Source of the DNA: Halobacillus fulvus
Lineage (GTDB): Bacteria > Bacillota > Bacilli > Bacillales > Halobacillaceae
Assembly: GCA_004078665.1 (NCBI GenBank)
Contig: SCFO01000001.1
Coordinates: 398,377 to 462,376 of the forward strand
Direction: 5' to 3'
DNA: 64,000 nucleotides
Shown here: in pieces, positions 8,826 through 19,122 of the stretch
How positions within the stretch are numbered: the first letter of the stretch is position 1
Layout: the number at the start of each line of letters is the position of its first letter
The notes under the pieces: model-generated
What the model saw: the letters and a program-made list of their open reading frames with translations, nothing else
Told to the model about the DNA's origin: nothing
Database searches by the model: none
Translations under genes and position numbers: made by a program

Positions 8826-9206
8826 ATGAAACGACGTACAGCAAGGGAGAAAGCATTTCAGGCGCTCTTCCAAATCGGTAACAGTGAGATTGAAGCAAAC
8901 GAAGCGATCCAGCATGTTTTAGAGGGGGCGGAAGTCGACCCTTTTCTCCATGATCTCGTTCACGGAGTGATTTCGAATCAGCAGGAATTGGATCCGTGGA
9001 TTGCCGACCATTTAGACAACTGGTCATTTGATCGCCTACCTAAAGTGGAAAAAACGGCTTTAAGAATGGCGGCATACGAAATGAAGCATACAGAGGATGT
9101 TCCTAACCAAGTAGCCATTAACGAAGCTGTTGAATTAGCTAAAATTTTTGGTGAGCAGGATTCAGGGAAATTTGTAAACGGCGTTTTATCTAAAATGATG
9201 GATTAA
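8826..9206 (+). CDS. nusB: Transcription antitermination protein NusB
   Basis: The start is chosen at ATG 8826 (MKRRTAREKAF), 8 nt after AAAGGAG; the ATG at 8820 is only 2 nt from it. The product has 126 residues and is an all-helical NusB fold with RREKAFQALFQ-type and NAVELAKIFGEQDSGKFVNGVL motifs. It binds boxA RNA with NusE during rRNA antitermination. It begins the long nusB-folD-xseA-xseB-ispA-OLE-oapA-dxs series. Confidence 0.96.
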   Translation: MKRRTAREKAFQALFQIGNSEIEANEAIQHVLEGAEVDPFLHDLVHGVISNQQELDPWIADHLDNWSFDRLPKVEKTALRMAAYEMKHTEDVPNQVAINEAVELAKIFGEQDSGKFVNGVLSKMMD

Positions 9207-9228
9207 ATCTAAAGGGGGACTCGGAAGA

Positions 9229-10083
9229 ATGGCAGCGAATGTAATTTACGGAAAAGATTTGGCGGAAGAACTTAGACAGGAAATGAAGCAGGAAGTATCT
9301 ACGCTTCACGAAAAAGGTGTCCACCCGAAATTAGTGGTCGTCATTATCGGGGAGGACCCGGCCTCCATGTCTTATGTTAAAGGTAAGAAAAAAGCTTCAG
9401 AAAAAATTGGTCTGGACTCTGATCTAATCGAGCTTCCGGAAAAAACGTCTGAGAAAGAATTGCTTACACTTATTGAACGCTTAAATAATGATTCATCCGT
9501 ACATGGAATTCTTGTTCAACTCCCGCTTCCTGATCACATTGATGATCAGAAAGTTATTGAGACGATCGATCCTAAGAAAGATGTGGACGGCTTTCATCCG
9601 ATCAATGTGGGACGTATGATGACAGGACAAGAAACATTCTATCCTTGTACTCCTTATGGCATTTTAGTCATGCTTAAACGAGCAAAGATTGACATAGAAG
9701 GAAAACATGTCGTGATCGTTGGCCGTAGTAACTTAGTAGGAAAGCCAGTCGGTCAGCTTTTACTTAACGAAAATGCGACCGTTACGCATTGTCATTCTAG
9801 AACGAAAGATTTGCGTGCCCATACAAAACAGGCGGATATTCTGATTGTAGCAGCTGGTAAAGCGGATTTGATTACAGGTGAAGATATTCGCGAAGGGGCA
9901 GTTGTCATTGATGTCGGTGTAAACCGGGTCGATGGAAAATTGACCGGAGATGTAGAATTTGAATCAGCAAAAGAAATCGCATCTCATATTACACCTGTAC
10001 CTAAAGGTGTTGGTCCGATGACGATCACGATGCTGCTTCATAATACGATGGAAGCTGCCAAGAGAATTCACAGCGTAAAATAA
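9229..10083 (+). CDS. folD: Bifunctional methylenetetrahydrofolate dehydrogenase/cyclohydrolase
   Basis: 284 residues. The substrate-binding segment YVKGKKKASEKIG carries the catalytic lysine. QLPLP and the dinucleotide site GRSNLVGKPVG follow, then the closing PVPKGVGPMTI motif. It converts 5,10-methylene-THF to 10-formyl-THF in the cytosol using NADP. AAGGGGG precedes the ATG. It lies 22 nt after nusB and 12 nt before xseA. Confidence 0.98.
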   Translation: MAANVIYGKDLAEELRQEMKQEVSTLHEKGVHPKLVVVIIGEDPASMSYVKGKKKASEKIGLDSDLIELPEKTSEKELLTLIERLNNDSSVHGILVQLPLPDHIDDQKVIETIDPKKDVDGFHPINVGRMMTGQETFYPCTPYGILVMLKRAKIDIEGKHVVIVGRSNLVGKPVGQLLLNENATVTHCHSRTKDLRAHTKQADILIVAAGKADLITGEDIREGAVVIDVGVNRVDGKLTGDVEFESAKEIASHITPVPKGVGPMTITMLLHNTMEAAKRIHSVK

Positions 10084-10095
10084 GGAGAATGTTTT

Positions 10096-11457
10096 GTGAA
10101 TGATCAATATTTGACGGTCACCGCATTAACGAAATACTTGAAACGGAAATTGACAACCGATCCCCATCTCAAAGAGGTATGGCTAAGGGGAGAGATTTCA
10201 AACTTTAAACATCATAGCAGGGGCCATATGTATCTTTCTCTGAAAGACAAAGGGGCGAGAATCCAGTCGGTCATGTTTGCCGGTTATAACAATAGGCTCA
10301 AGTTTTCACCAGAGAATGGCATGAACGTTCTTGTCAAAGGTGAGATCAACATTTATGAACCGATGGGACAATACCAGCTGTACATTAAAGAAATGCAGCC
10401 AGATGGTATTGGCGCCTTATATATGGCATTTGAGCAGCTCAAGGAGAAGCTTGAAACCGAAGGGCTCTTTTCCCCTGAACGGAAGAAATCGATTCCAGTA
10501 CATCCTAAACATATCGGGGTCATCACTTCTCCTACAGGCGCAGCTGTCCGGGATATCCTAACGACTCTTGAACGCAGGTACCCTATTGTGCCTGTCACGG
10601 TTCTTCCGGTCATGGTACAAGGAGAGCGTACCGCTGCTTCTGTATCGAAAGCGATCGAATATGCGAACAAGCATATGGATTGTGATGTATTGATTGTAGG
10701 CCGCGGTGGTGGTTCGATTGAGGATCTTTGGGGATTCAATGAAGAGCTTGTCGCAAGGACGATAGCGGCGTCCCATATCCCGGTTATTTCAGCTGTAGGG
10801 CACGAAACAGATACGACCATCAGCGATTTTGTAGCCGATGTGAGGGCGGCTACACCTACAGGAGCAGCCGAGCTAGCCGTTCCTTCTATTGACGAGCTGC
10901 GTGATCAGGCAAGAGTTTTACAAGCGCGATTGAACAGGGTCATGGTCACCCAGCATGATCAAAGCAAGCAAAAGCTAGACAGGCTTCAAAAATCCTACGC
11001 CTTTAAATATCCGGAACAATTGATGAAACAGAAAGAGCAGGATTTAGATCGACTGCTTGAACAGTTAACTAGCCAAATCAAACGGTCTCATTCCCAAGCT
11101 AGTGAGCGCTTTCGTTACATCAATAAACGCCTTAGTCAACAAGGGCCCGAGTCACAAATCAAAGATGGTAAGGAAAAACTCGAAGCATATAAAAAGCAAT
11201 TTACGTTAAGGTTTCAGAACCTTTTGACTCAGAAGCAGAACCAGTTTGAGAAAAGTTTGGATAAACTGACCTTATTAAACCCGCTTGACATTATGAAGCG
11301 TGGCTATGCGATTCCTTTTGACACAAAGGGAAAAGTCGTTAAAAGAGTTCATCAGGTACAAAAAGGTGACAGGCTTTCGGTTCAAGTACAGGATGGCTCA
11401 CTGGATGTAGAAGTTTTGGATGTGAAGGAGGATGAACATGTCAGAGAAGAAAGCTGA
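10096..11457 (+). CDS. xseA: Exodeoxyribonuclease VII large subunit
   Basis: 453 residues with a GTG start after AAGGAGAAT. An N-terminal OB-fold ([19 protein letters not shown] region) is followed by the catalytic domain containing [12 protein letters not shown] long coiled-coil helical region (about 260-390) leads to the C-terminal segment containing [12 protein letters not shown]. With XseB it degrades single-stranded DNA from both ends. Its 3' end overlaps xseB by 20 nt. Confidence 0.98.
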   Translation: MNDQYLTVTALTKYLKRKLTTDPHLKEVWLRGEISNFKHHSRGHMYLSLKDKGARIQSVMFAGYNNRLKFSPENGMNVLVKGEINIYEPMGQYQLYIKEMQPDGIGALYMAFEQLKEKLETEGLFSPERKKSIPVHPKHIGVITSPTGAAVRDILTTLERRYPIVPVTVLPVMVQGERTAASVSKAIEYANKHMDCDVLIVGRGGGSIEDLWGFNEELVARTIAASHIPVISAVGHETDTTISDFVADVRAATPTGAAELAVPSIDELRDQARVLQARLNRVMVTQHDQSKQKLDRLQKSYAFKYPEQLMKQKEQDLDRLLEQLTSQIKRSHSQASERFRYINKRLSQQGPESQIKDGKEKLEAYKKQFTLRFQNLLTQKQNQFEKSLDKLTLLNPLDIMKRGYAIPFDTKGKVVKRVHQVQKGDRLSVQVQDGSLDVEVLDVKEDEHVREES

Positions 11458-11680
11458 AATAAGTTTTGAAGAAGCGATGAAGCAATTGGAGGAGCTTGTG
11501 GAAAAGCTAGAGACAGGAGACGTGCCGTTAGAGCAAGCCATTCAGTATTATCAAAAAGGAATGGAACTATCTAAAGTCTGTAACGAAAAGCTTGGGCATG
11601 TTGAAAAGCAAATGCAGCAGATCATGAATGAACATGGGGAGCTTGAGCCTTTTTCAGTTCAGGAGGAAGGCAAATCGTGA
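11438..11680 (+). CDS. xseB: Exodeoxyribonuclease VII small subunit
   Basis: The start at ATG 11438 ([10 protein letters not shown]) lies 6 nt after AAGGAGG; an in-frame ATG at 11432 abuts the SD. The product has 80 residues with two helices and the family pattern [23 protein letters not shown] (here given in outline). It assembles along the XseA coiled coil. Its stop overlaps the ispA GTG start. Confidence 0.96.
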   Translation: MSEKKAEISFEEAMKQLEELVEKLETGDVPLEQAIQYYQKGMELSKVCNEKLGHVEKQMQQIMNEHGELEPFSVQEEGKS

Positions 11681-12555
11681 CGCTGTCTAACTATTTAAAA
11701 GAAAATAGACAATGGATCAATGATCAATTGCAGCAGTATGTGAGGGATTATTCTCTTCCAGGAAGACTTCAAAACGCTATGCTTTACTCGATTGAAGCGG
11801 GTGGAAAAAGACTCCGCCCCATTTTGCTTTTCGCAACCGGACGGGCTTTTGGACTGAACGAGGACAAGTCTCTCGCTGTCGCATCCGCATTAGAAATGAT
11901 TCACACTTATTCCCTCATTCATGATGATTTACCCGCGATGGATAACGATGACTTACGCCGCGGTAGACCAACAAACCACAAACAATTTGATGAAGCGACG
12001 GCGATTTTGGCTGGAGATGCTTTGTTGACCCTCAGTTCGCAACTCATCGCTGAAGATGATCATTTAAACAATGAGCAGCGCGTTTTCCTCATCCGTGAAC
12101 TTTCGAAGGCAAGTGGAGCTAGAGGAATGGTGGAAGGTCAAATGCAGGATATGTTGAGCGAAGACAAAGAAGTCAGCCTTGAACAGTTGGAGAATATCCA
12201 TAAAAACAAAACCGGTCAGCTTCTGAAATTTTCAATCGTTGCCGGCGCCTATTTAGGCGGGGCAAACGAGAAAGAAATGCATGAAATGACGAGAATGGGT
12301 GAAGCGCTAGGTCTTATATTCCAAATTCAAGATGATATCCTCGACGTCACGGGAGATGCTGATGTAATCGGAAAGCCTGTCGGAAGTGACGAAGGCAATA
12401 AGAAAAGCACGTACCCACAGCTGTTAGGCTTAGAGGGCGCAAAAAAACAAAAAGAAAAATATGTGGCGATTGCCGAGGAAGCTCTTGAAAACGCAGGGAT
12501 CGATCAGTCGCTCCTTTCTGAATTGATCCAATATCTTAGCCATCGTGACCATTAA
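11677..12555 (+). CDS. ispA: Farnesyl diphosphate synthase (polyprenyl synthetase)
   Basis: 292 residues, starting at the GTG of a GTGA overlap with xseB after AGGAGGAAGG. It has the two aspartate-rich motifs: [10 protein letters not shown] near residue 85 and DDILD near 225. It also has GGKRLRP for isopentenyl diphosphate binding. It condenses IPP with DMAPP/GPP to give farnesyl diphosphate. No terminator follows; the OLE RNA begins about 50 nt downstream, then oapA and dxs, keeping the isoprenoid genes on either side of the RNA. Confidence 0.97.
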   Translation: MTLSNYLKENRQWINDQLQQYVRDYSLPGRLQNAMLYSIEAGGKRLRPILLFATGRAFGLNEDKSLAVASALEMIHTYSLIHDDLPAMDNDDLRRGRPTNHKQFDEATAILAGDALLTLSSQLIAEDDHLNNEQRVFLIRELSKASGARGMVEGQMQDMLSEDKEVSLEQLENIHKNKTGQLLKFSIVAGAYLGGANEKEMHEMTRMGEALGLIFQIQDDILDVTGDADVIGKPVGSDEGNKKSTYPQLLGLEGAKKQKEKYVAIAEEALENAGIDQSLLSELIQYLSHRDH

Positions 12556-12567
12556 AATGGTTTTAGA

Positions 12568-12596
12568 TTGAGGACGTATGACCTTTGTGGTATATT
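12568..12596 (+). promoter_or_regulatory. Candidate dedicated promoter of OLE RNA
   Basis: TTGAGG (12568-12573) and TATATT (12591-12596) are 17 nt apart. The predicted start falls near 12603, exactly where the closing helix of the RNA begins. Confidence 0.6.
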
Positions 12597-12603
12597 AGGG
12601 TTA

Positions 12604-13222
12604 CAAAAGGAATGGTGCAGTATTCTAGTCGGCCCTCCGTTCCTGAAGGCGGGCCTAAAAATCCGCCAAAGGGCACATCGATGAAGTTCCTTGTGTTGGC
12701 TTGAGGCGCCCAGCCTTGGGTCGATGCTGGGAGTTAAGGTCGCAGGGCGATCCACAAAGGCATGTGGGCGTTGACCCTGCTTCCGCGGAGGCCCATTCTT
12801 GTGAGAAGATCTGAGCCAGATATTCTTATGAAATGGGGTATGAACCTGCAGTATATGGAGTCAAATCTATATGCGCAGCGTAGCCTGCCTTGAGTGGTTT
12901 AGAGGGGATTATAGTCATGTGAGCAACGATCGGGATCAGAATGGCCACTGACTTATTGTTGTGTTAACTATATGAAATCTGAACTGCAAAAGAGGCTAAG
13001 GAACGGCTAAAGGCTGTCGGGGAAATCCCCTAGACTGTTCTCGTTCAGGACATAGATCAGGAATTATAGTGTGGACTAAGTGGTAATCTAGTCCAGTATT
13101 CGGAGACGATGCTGAATCAAGTTTAATGGGGAACCGCCAGAGTGGTGACACTCGGTACTTGATTGGGAAAACCTACTAGACCTAAGCCGCAATTTTTACT
13201 TGATCTGTGACCATTCCTTTAG
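12604..13222 (+). ncRNA. ole: OLE RNA (ornate large extremophilic RNA)
   Basis: About 700 nt between ispA and oapA contain no credible ORF but are densely structured. AAAGGAATGGT (12606-12616) is perfectly complementary to ACCATTCCTTT (13210-13220), closing a 615-nt RNA. Inside are GGCGG/CCGCC (12648/12663), GGGGA/TCCCC (13019/13026), GGACTA/TAGTCC (13073/13089) and AATCAAGT/ACTTGATT (13115/13157), the last enclosing GTGGTGACAC. OLE RNAs are about 600 nt, occur in extremophilic and anaerobic Firmicutes, and lie beside ispA and immediately upstream of oapA, as here. The RNA binds OapA and gathers at the membrane. It has been linked to resistance to cold, ethanol and Mg2+ stress in Bacillus halodurans. 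The ends are inferred from the helix and promoter. The family call rests on location, length, structure and partner gene, not on a covariance-model search. Confidence 0.93.
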
Positions 13223-13261
13223 CTACATAACATCGTGATACTATTCAAATAGAGGTTTAAA

Positions 13262-13861
13262 ATGGACAATAAATTAAAAAAATCTTTAAAATTCAGTTTA
13301 AGTATTGCCGTTATCACATTTGTGTTAGCGGCTATTTTTTCAGTAATCTCTTCATCCGTATTAAGCGGAGTGATTTGGATCATTGGTCTTCTCATCGTCT
13401 TCTTGATCGTCTTGACCGGTGTCGTGTTCGATATGTTGGGAATTGCAGCGACGGCGGCCGATGAAACACCCTTCCATGCCATGGCAGCAGAAAAGGTCAA
13501 AGGCGCAAAGGAAGCAGTTGTCATCGTTAGAAACGCCGACCGTTTCGCAAGTTTCTGTAATGATGTTATAGGGGATATATCTGGTATAGTCAGTGGAACA
13601 GCTTCTGCTATCGTCGTTCTTCAAGTTACGAATGTTTTAGGATATAATGAAGGTTCAACGGTACAGATTACAATCTCCGTTGTCTTGACGAGTATCGTGG
13701 CCGCTTTGACGGTTGGAGGAAAAGCACTGGGGAAATTTTTCGCCATACATTCTTCTACAAAAATCATCTTTTTCGCCGCACGCATTATTTCCATTTTAGA
13801 TACGAAGCTGAAATTGAACATACTATCAAAAGCTACATCCTCTAAGAAAAAATCAAGTTAA
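13262..13861 (+). CDS. oapA: OLE-associated membrane protein OapA
   Basis: 199 residues with four hydrophobic stretches (about 10-30, 36-60, 115-135 and 140-165), so an integral membrane protein with a Lys/Ser-rich C terminus. The hydrophilic loop [19 protein letters not shown] (about 84-102) is the conserved signature I associate with OapA. OapA binds OLE RNA as a dimer and brings it to the membrane. The gene begins 40 nt after the RNA's closing helix with AGAGGT as a modest SD, and dxs follows 17 nt after its stop. Recognition is from context plus the conserved loop. Confidence 0.9.
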   Translation: MDNKLKKSLKFSLSIAVITFVLAAIFSVISSSVLSGVIWIIGLLIVFLIVLTGVVFDMLGIAATAADETPFHAMAAEKVKGAKEAVVIVRNADRFASFCNDVIGDISGIVSGTASAIVVLQVTNVLGYNEGSTVQITISVVLTSIVAALTVGGKALGKFFAIHSSTKIIFFAARIISILDTKLKLNILSKATSSKKKSS

Positions 13862-13878
13862 TACAAGGGGGTCCTTCA

Positions 13879-15771
13879 ATGGATCTGAGTAAAATTAAAG
13901 ACCCTTCGTTTTTGAAGGAATTGAACACAACACAATTAGAAGGTTTGGCGGAAGAGATCCGTCAGTTCCTGATCGAAAATCTTGCAACGACCGGCGGACA
14001 CTTAGGTGCAAACCTTGGAGTCGTCGAATTGACACTAGCTCTCCACAAAGTCTACGAAAGCCCTGAAGATCGTTTTCTATGGGATGTCGGACATCAGTCC
14101 TACATTCATAAGATTTTAACGGGTCGTGCTGATCAGTTCGATACGTTACGTCAATATCAAGGGCTGTGTGGTTTCCCGAAACGCAACGAAAGTGAGCATG
14201 ATATTTGGGAAACAGGACATAGTTCCACTTCTTTATCCGGAGCAATGGGTATGGCGATTGCGCGGGATTTGAAAGGGCAATCTCATTCCATCTTACCGAT
14301 AATCGGCGACGGGGCTTTGACAGGTGGTATGGCTCTTGAAGCGTTGAACCACATTGGACATGAGAAAAAAAATGTAACCGTTATCCTCAATGATAACGAA
14401 ATGTCGATCGCCAAAAACGTAGGAGCCCTTCACGGCGCGCTCGGACGTATGAGAAGCGCTGGAAAATACAACCGGGCGAAAGACGATTTAGAATGGATCC
14501 TGAAAAAGATACCGGCTGTAGGCGGAAAGCTTGCTCAAACAGCTGAGCGATTGAAGGACAGCATGAAATATTTCGTCGTCCCGGGTATGTTTTTTGAGGA
14601 ACTTGGGTTCACTTATTACGGACCGGTGGACGGGCATGACTTTGACGATTTGCTTGAGAATCTGCATTATGCCAAGAAAACAGACGGTCCGGTCATCATC
14701 CATGTCATGACGCAAAAAGGGAAAGGGTATCATCCTGCGGAATCAGATGTGAAAGATAAATGGCATGGCGTAGGCCCTTACAAGATCGAATCCGGCGAAA
14801 AAATCAAGCCTGTCGATGCTCCACCTGCCTGGAGTTCGGTGATTAGCGAGGCACTTCGGGTAGAAGCTCGGAAAGATGATCGTATTGTCGCGATTACGCC
14901 AGCGATGATTTTGGGATCGAAGCTTGATAAGTTTGGGGAAGAATTCCCTGATCGCTTATACGATGTAGGAATTGCTGAGCAGCATGCGACTACGCTCTCT
15001 GCTGGACTGGCTACACAAGGTATGAAACCGTTCCTTGCGATTTATTCCACGTTTTTGCAGCGTGGCTATGACCAGGTCATCCATGACGTAGCAAGGCAGA
15101 ATTTGAACGTGATTTTTGGTATTGACCGATCTGGATTAGTCGGAGCTGACGGTGAGACTCACCAAGGCGTTTTCGATGTGGCGTTTATGCGATCTGTACC
15201 GAATATGGTCATTACAATGCCAAAAGATGAAAACGAAGCCCAGCACCTTGTCCATACGGCAGTCGCGTACGAGGACGGTCCCATTGCGATTCGCTACCCA
15301 AGAGGGAATGCGAAAGGCGTGGATACTGACAAAGAACTCCAAACGATTCCGATTGGCAGCTGGGATGTTTTGAAGGAAGGAAAGGACGCTGTCATTCTAA
15401 CCTTCGGAACAACCATTGATATGGCTATGAAAGCAAGCCAACAGCTTGAAAAAGAGGGGCGTTCTGTCCGTGTTGTCAATGCTCGTTTTATCAAGCCTCT
15501 TGATGAAGCGATGCTGCATGACATTATGAGAGAAGGTTTGCCGATCTTAACCGTGGAAGAAGCTGTGCTTCAAGGTGGATTCGGTTCCAGCATCCTTGAA
15601 TTTGCAGAAGAGCATAACTATACCTCTCAATGGGTGAAGCGTATGGGAGTTCCTGACCGTTTCATCGAACATGGAAGCGTGAAGGATCTACTGAAGGAAA
15701 TCGGTTTGACAGAAGAAAATATTGTCCGTCATGTGACGGAAATGGTACCTAGTAAACAGCAAAGGGCATGA
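13879..15771 (+). CDS. dxs: 1-deoxy-D-xylulose-5-phosphate synthase
   Basis: 630 residues, full length. The thiamine diphosphate site [15 protein letters not shown], the early [13 protein letters not shown] histidine region, and the transketolase pyrimidine-binding domain with the GIAEQHATT motif are all present. It condenses pyruvate and glyceraldehyde 3-phosphate in the first step of the MEP pathway, feeding IspA upstream. AAGGGGG lies ahead of the ATG. It is separated from the TlyA-like gene by only 3 nt. Confidence 0.98.
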   Translation: MDLSKIKDPSFLKELNTTQLEGLAEEIRQFLIENLATTGGHLGANLGVVELTLALHKVYESPEDRFLWDVGHQSYIHKILTGRADQFDTLRQYQGLCGFPKRNESEHDIWETGHSSTSLSGAMGMAIARDLKGQSHSILPIIGDGALTGGMALEALNHIGHEKKNVTVILNDNEMSIAKNVGALHGALGRMRSAGKYNRAKDDLEWILKKIPAVGGKLAQTAERLKDSMKYFVVPGMFFEELGFTYYGPVDGHDFDDLLENLHYAKKTDGPVIIHVMTQKGKGYHPAESDVKDKWHGVGPYKIESGEKIKPVDAPPAWSSVISEALRVEARKDDRIVAITPAMILGSKLDKFGEEFPDRLYDVGIAEQHATTLSAGLATQGMKPFLAIYSTFLQRGYDQVIHDVARQNLNVIFGIDRSGLVGADGETHQGVFDVAFMRSVPNMVITMPKDENEAQHLVHTAVAYEDGPIAIRYPRGNAKGVDTDKELQTIPIGSWDVLKEGKDAVILTFGTTIDMAMKASQQLEKEGRSVRVVNARFIKPLDEAMLHDIMREGLPILTVEEAVLQGGFGSSILEFAEEHNYTSQWVKRMGVPDRFIEHGSVKDLLKEIGLTEENIVRHVTEMVPSKQQRA

Positions 15772-15774
15772 CGT

Positions 15775-16599
15775 ATGGGAAGAAAAGTTCGATTAGATGT
15801 TTTATTAGTTGAAAAAGGTTATTTAGAAACGAGAGAAAAAGCGAAGCGTACGATTATGGCCGGTTTAGTTTTTTCTGATCAGACAAGGCTAGATAAGCCT
15901 GGCCAAAAAGTGGATGAGGACACACCGATCACTGTAAAGGGTAAAGCTATTCCTTATGTGAGCCGGGGAGGACTTAAACTTGAGAAAGCCCTGAAGGTAT
16001 TTGATTTGGAAATCAAAGATAAAATTATGGTTGATATCGGGTCTTCCACAGGTGGTTTTACAGACTGCGGTCTACAAAATGGTGTGAAGCAGAGCTATGC
16101 GATTGATGTAGGGTATAATCAATTGGACTGGAAGTTGAGAAACCATCCTCAAGTCACGGTGATGGAGCGGACGAATTTCCGCTATGTAACGCCTGATGAC
16201 TTGAAAAATGGACAACCTGAATTTGCATCGATTGATGTCTCGTTCATTTCGCTGCGTTTAATTCTTCCCGTCTTGGCTACCCTTTTGAAAGAGGGTGGGG
16301 ATGTTGCGGCCTTGATCAAGCCACAGTTCGAAGCTGGCAGAGACCAGGTCGGAAAAAAGGGCATTGTAAAAGACCCAACGATCCATGAGGAAGTTTTACA
16401 TCACATTCTCAGCTTTGCTGTTCAAAACGGTTATGATGTCTGTGGCCTCACATATTCGCCCATCACAGGAGGAGACGGAAATATAGAGTTCTTGGTTCAC
16501 TTGCGTCTGACAGGCGAAAAAGAAGGAAAAATCTCCCCTGATGTCGAAATAGAAAGTGTTGTTGAAACAGCACATCAAGCGCATAAGAAGAACGGGTAA
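15775..16599 (+). CDS. yqxC: TlyA-family 2'-O-ribose RNA methyltransferase
   Basis: 274 residues: an N-terminal S4 RNA-binding domain (about 1-65, [11 protein letters not shown]...) followed by an FtsJ/RrmJ-like SAM-dependent methyltransferase domain with motif [13 protein letters not shown]. Members methylate rRNA ribose or are annotated as hemolysin-like; the rRNA role is better supported. It lies directly after dxs and before ahrC, as in B. subtilis (yqxC). Confidence 0.94.
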   Translation: MGRKVRLDVLLVEKGYLETREKAKRTIMAGLVFSDQTRLDKPGQKVDEDTPITVKGKAIPYVSRGGLKLEKALKVFDLEIKDKIMVDIGSSTGGFTDCGLQNGVKQSYAIDVGYNQLDWKLRNHPQVTVMERTNFRYVTPDDLKNGQPEFASIDVSFISLRLILPVLATLLKEGGDVAALIKPQFEAGRDQVGKKGIVKDPTIHEEVLHHILSFAVQNGYDVCGLTYSPITGGDGNIEFLVHLRLTGEKEGKISPDVEIESVVETAHQAHKKNG

Positions 16600-16623
16600 G
16601 ATAAAAAATAATCATACATGTCG

Positions 16624-16650
16624 AGAAGGGCTTATCAAGCCCTTTTCTTA
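16624..16650 (+). terminator. Possible weak terminator between yqxC and ahrC
   Basis: A perfect AGAAGGGCTT / AAGCCCTT hairpin with a 3-nt loop is followed by only a short, interrupted T-run. Partial termination or attenuation ahead of ahrC is possible. Confidence 0.5.
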
Positions 16651-16714
16651 TGATATGAAGTGTTTGCGATACGGCATTACACGTTTATCCTTTCGTTTGA
16701 AATGGAGGATCGTC

Positions 16715-17164
16715 ATGAATAAAGGACAACGACATATTAAAATTCGAGAGTTGATTACCAACGATGATATTGAGACACAGGACGAACTAGTGGATCGTCT
16801 GAAAGGTCTAGGGTACAACGTAACCCAAGCAACGGTGTCAAGGGATATTAAAGAGCTTCACCTAGTAAAAGTACCGATGATGGACGGGAGATATAAATAC
16901 AGTCTGCCGGCCGATCAAAGGTTCAACCCATTTGAAAAGTTGAAACGGTTAATGATGGATGCTTTTGTGAGCATCGATCGTGCAGGGCACTTCATTATTT
17001 TGAAGACACTTCCAGGGAATGCAAACGCAGTAGGAGCCCTAATCGATAATCTTGAGTGGGAAGAAATTATGGGAACAATCTGCGGAGACGACACCTGTTT
17101 GATTATCTGCCGGAGTGAAGATCAGACAGAAACGATAAGTGAACAATTGTTAAATATGCTATAA
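16715..17164 (+). CDS. ahrC: Arginine repressor/activator AhrC (ArgR)
   Basis: The start at ATG 16715 ([13 protein letters not shown]) follows TGGAGG; the frame is open further upstream, but only through the yqxC end. The product has 149 residues, the normal length. An N-terminal winged helix-turn-helix ([15 protein letters not shown]) is followed by a C-terminal oligomerisation and arginine-binding domain with the [13 protein letters not shown] motif. It represses arginine biosynthesis and activates catabolism as a hexamer. The placement next to recN is classic for Firmicutes. Confidence 0.97.
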   Translation: MNKGQRHIKIRELITNDDIETQDELVDRLKGLGYNVTQATVSRDIKELHLVKVPMMDGRYKYSLPADQRFNPFEKLKRLMMDAFVSIDRAGHFIILKTLPGNANAVGALIDNLEWEEIMGTICGDDTCLIICRSEDQTETISEQLLNML

Positions 17165-17182
17165 GCTGAGGTGGATTGTTTC

Positions 17183-18916
17183 ATGCTTACTGAATTATCA
17201 ATTCGTGATTTTGCGATTATCGATCATGTATCGATCACATTCAAAGAAGGCTTGACAGTCTTGACTGGTGAAACCGGAGCGGGTAAATCCATTATCATTG
17301 ATGCTATTCAATTACTTTCAGGTAGTCGAGGTTCAGTGGAGTTTGTTCGGCACGGCACCAAAAAGGCGGAAATTGAAGGGTTGTTTACGGTTGATTCTAC
17401 GCATCCGATTTTTAAAAAAGGCGAAGAATTCGGAGTGGAGATTGAGGAAGACGGGATGGTCGTCTTGAATCGCACGATCACCCACCAAGGAAAGAGCATA
17501 TGCCGGGTCAACGGTAAACTTGTCACGCTCGCCATTCTTCGTGAATTCGGACAGACTTTGATTGATATCCACAGTCAACACGAAACCCAGTCCCTTATGG
17601 ATCCGGATCATCATATAGAACTACTTGATCTGTTTTCGGATCAAGAGCTGAGACAATCACAGGAAGAGTACCGTGAAGTATTTGTAAGATACAAGAATTT
17701 GATGAAACGATACAAAGAACTGAGTGAAAATGAACAGGAAATGGCTCAGAGGCTCGATCTGCTCGAGTTTCAGTTCAGGGAGCTCCAGGAAGCTGAATTG
17801 CAGCCGAATGAAGACGATGAACTCAATGAGGAACGGACCAAACTGCTCAATTACGAGAAGATTTATCAAGGGATCCACGATGCCTATAATTCTTTGTACG
17901 GTGAGCAAAAAGGGATGGACTGGCTCAGTCATGCCATGACATCACTTGAAAGCATTTCCGACTTCGACGATCAGCTAGGGAAAATGTCAGAAGAACTTTC
18001 GAATGCTTATTACATTATCGAGGAAATGACATTCCAATTAAGCAGCCAGATGACGGATCTCGAATTTGATCCTGAACGGTTGAACTTGATTGAATCGAGA
18101 TTGAACGAACTGAACCGTTTAAAGAAAAAATACGGCGCAACAGTTGAAGAGATGCTTGAATATGCTTCGAAAATCGAGGAAGAAATCGATGAAATTCAAA
18201 ATAAAGATTCCCATTTAAGCAAAATGGAAAATCAGATTTATGAACTCGGTCAGGATGCAGTAGTGGAAGCGAAGGACATCCATGATTTGCGCTTGCGGAC
18301 GTCTGAGAGTTTGTCTGCCCAAATTCATGAAGAACTTAAGGACCTTTATTTGGAAAAAGCCTCCTTCGCGGTGGATATTAGGTTTAAAGATGGGAAAGAA
18401 GGAGACCCGATGTTGGATGGACAACCTGTCCAACTGCTCCCGAACGGAATAGATCTTGTTAAATTCCTCATCACCACGAATCCGGGTGAACCGTTAAAAG
18501 AAATACATAAGGTAGCATCCGGCGGCGAGATGTCCAGAATTATGCTGGCATTGAAGCGGATTTTTTCCAGGCATCAAGGGGTAACGAGTGTGATTTTTGA
18601 TGAAGTAGATACTGGAGTAAGCGGTAGAGTAGCTCAGGCGATCGCCGAAAAAATCCATGGTATATCCGTTGGATCGCAAGTTTTGTGTATATCCCATCTT
18701 CCGCAAGTTGCGGCCATGGCGGATACCCATGTGAGAATTGAAAAGCATGTAGAGAATGATCGGACTCATACAGTAGTGAAAGAACTAGGACATAGCGAAA
18801 AAGCGGATGAACTGTCCAGGATGATCACAGGGGCAGAAATTACGGATACAACTCTCGACCATGCAAAAGAACTGCTGATTATGGCTGAAAATCATAAACA
18901 AAAGCAATATAAATAA
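17183..18916 (+). CDS. recN: DNA repair protein RecN
   Basis: The start at ATG 17183 (MLTELSIRDFAII) lies 8 nt after GAGGTGG; the earlier GTG overlaps that SD. The product has 577 residues, normal length. SMC-like architecture: Walker A GETGAGKSII near residue 30, a long coiled coil (about 155-370), and the C-terminal ABC signature with Walker B VIFDEVDTGVSG. It acts early in double-strand break repair. I see no LexA box directly upstream, unlike the two Y-family polymerases in this window. A strong terminator follows. Confidence 0.98.
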   Translation: MLTELSIRDFAIIDHVSITFKEGLTVLTGETGAGKSIIIDAIQLLSGSRGSVEFVRHGTKKAEIEGLFTVDSTHPIFKKGEEFGVEIEEDGMVVLNRTITHQGKSICRVNGKLVTLAILREFGQTLIDIHSQHETQSLMDPDHHIELLDLFSDQELRQSQEEYREVFVRYKNLMKRYKELSENEQEMAQRLDLLEFQFRELQEAELQPNEDDELNEERTKLLNYEKIYQGIHDAYNSLYGEQKGMDWLSHAMTSLESISDFDDQLGKMSEELSNAYYIIEEMTFQLSSQMTDLEFDPERLNLIESRLNELNRLKKKYGATVEEMLEYASKIEEEIDEIQNKDSHLSKMENQIYELGQDAVVEAKDIHDLRLRTSESLSAQIHEELKDLYLEKASFAVDIRFKDGKEGDPMLDGQPVQLLPNGIDLVKFLITTNPGEPLKEIHKVASGGEMSRIMLALKRIFSRHQGVTSVIFDEVDTGVSGRVAQAIAEKIHGISVGSQVLCISHLPQVAAMADTHVRIEKHVENDRTHTVVKELGHSEKADELSRMITGAEITDTTLDHAKELLIMAENHKQKQYK

Positions 18917-18927
18917 TGGGTATGGTT

Positions 18928-18963
18928 AAAATAAACACAGAGTTTTTCTGTGTTTATTTTTTT
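18928..18963 (+). terminator. Terminator after recN
   Basis: AAATAAACACAG / CTGTGTTTATTT form a long AT-rich stem followed by T residues, closing the long nusB-recN gene series. Confidence 0.88.
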
Positions 18964-19122
18964 ATGGTTTAAATACATGTTGGTTTATCCTTTCCTTATG
19001 TTTCATGAGCAGGGAGTGGGTTCTAAATTTACTGTGATTATGCTCGTTTAAAAAGAAGCAAGGAGGACCACATTATAAGTAAGCCACTTAGATGGCAAGG
19101 ATGGAACAAGGAGAGTGAACCT

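Noticed and set aside
12560-13240. Group II intron or other mobile RNA between ispA and oapA
   Set aside because: No intron-encoded protein, no domain V-like GAAA hairpin with AC bulge, and the position beside oapA fits OLE RNA.
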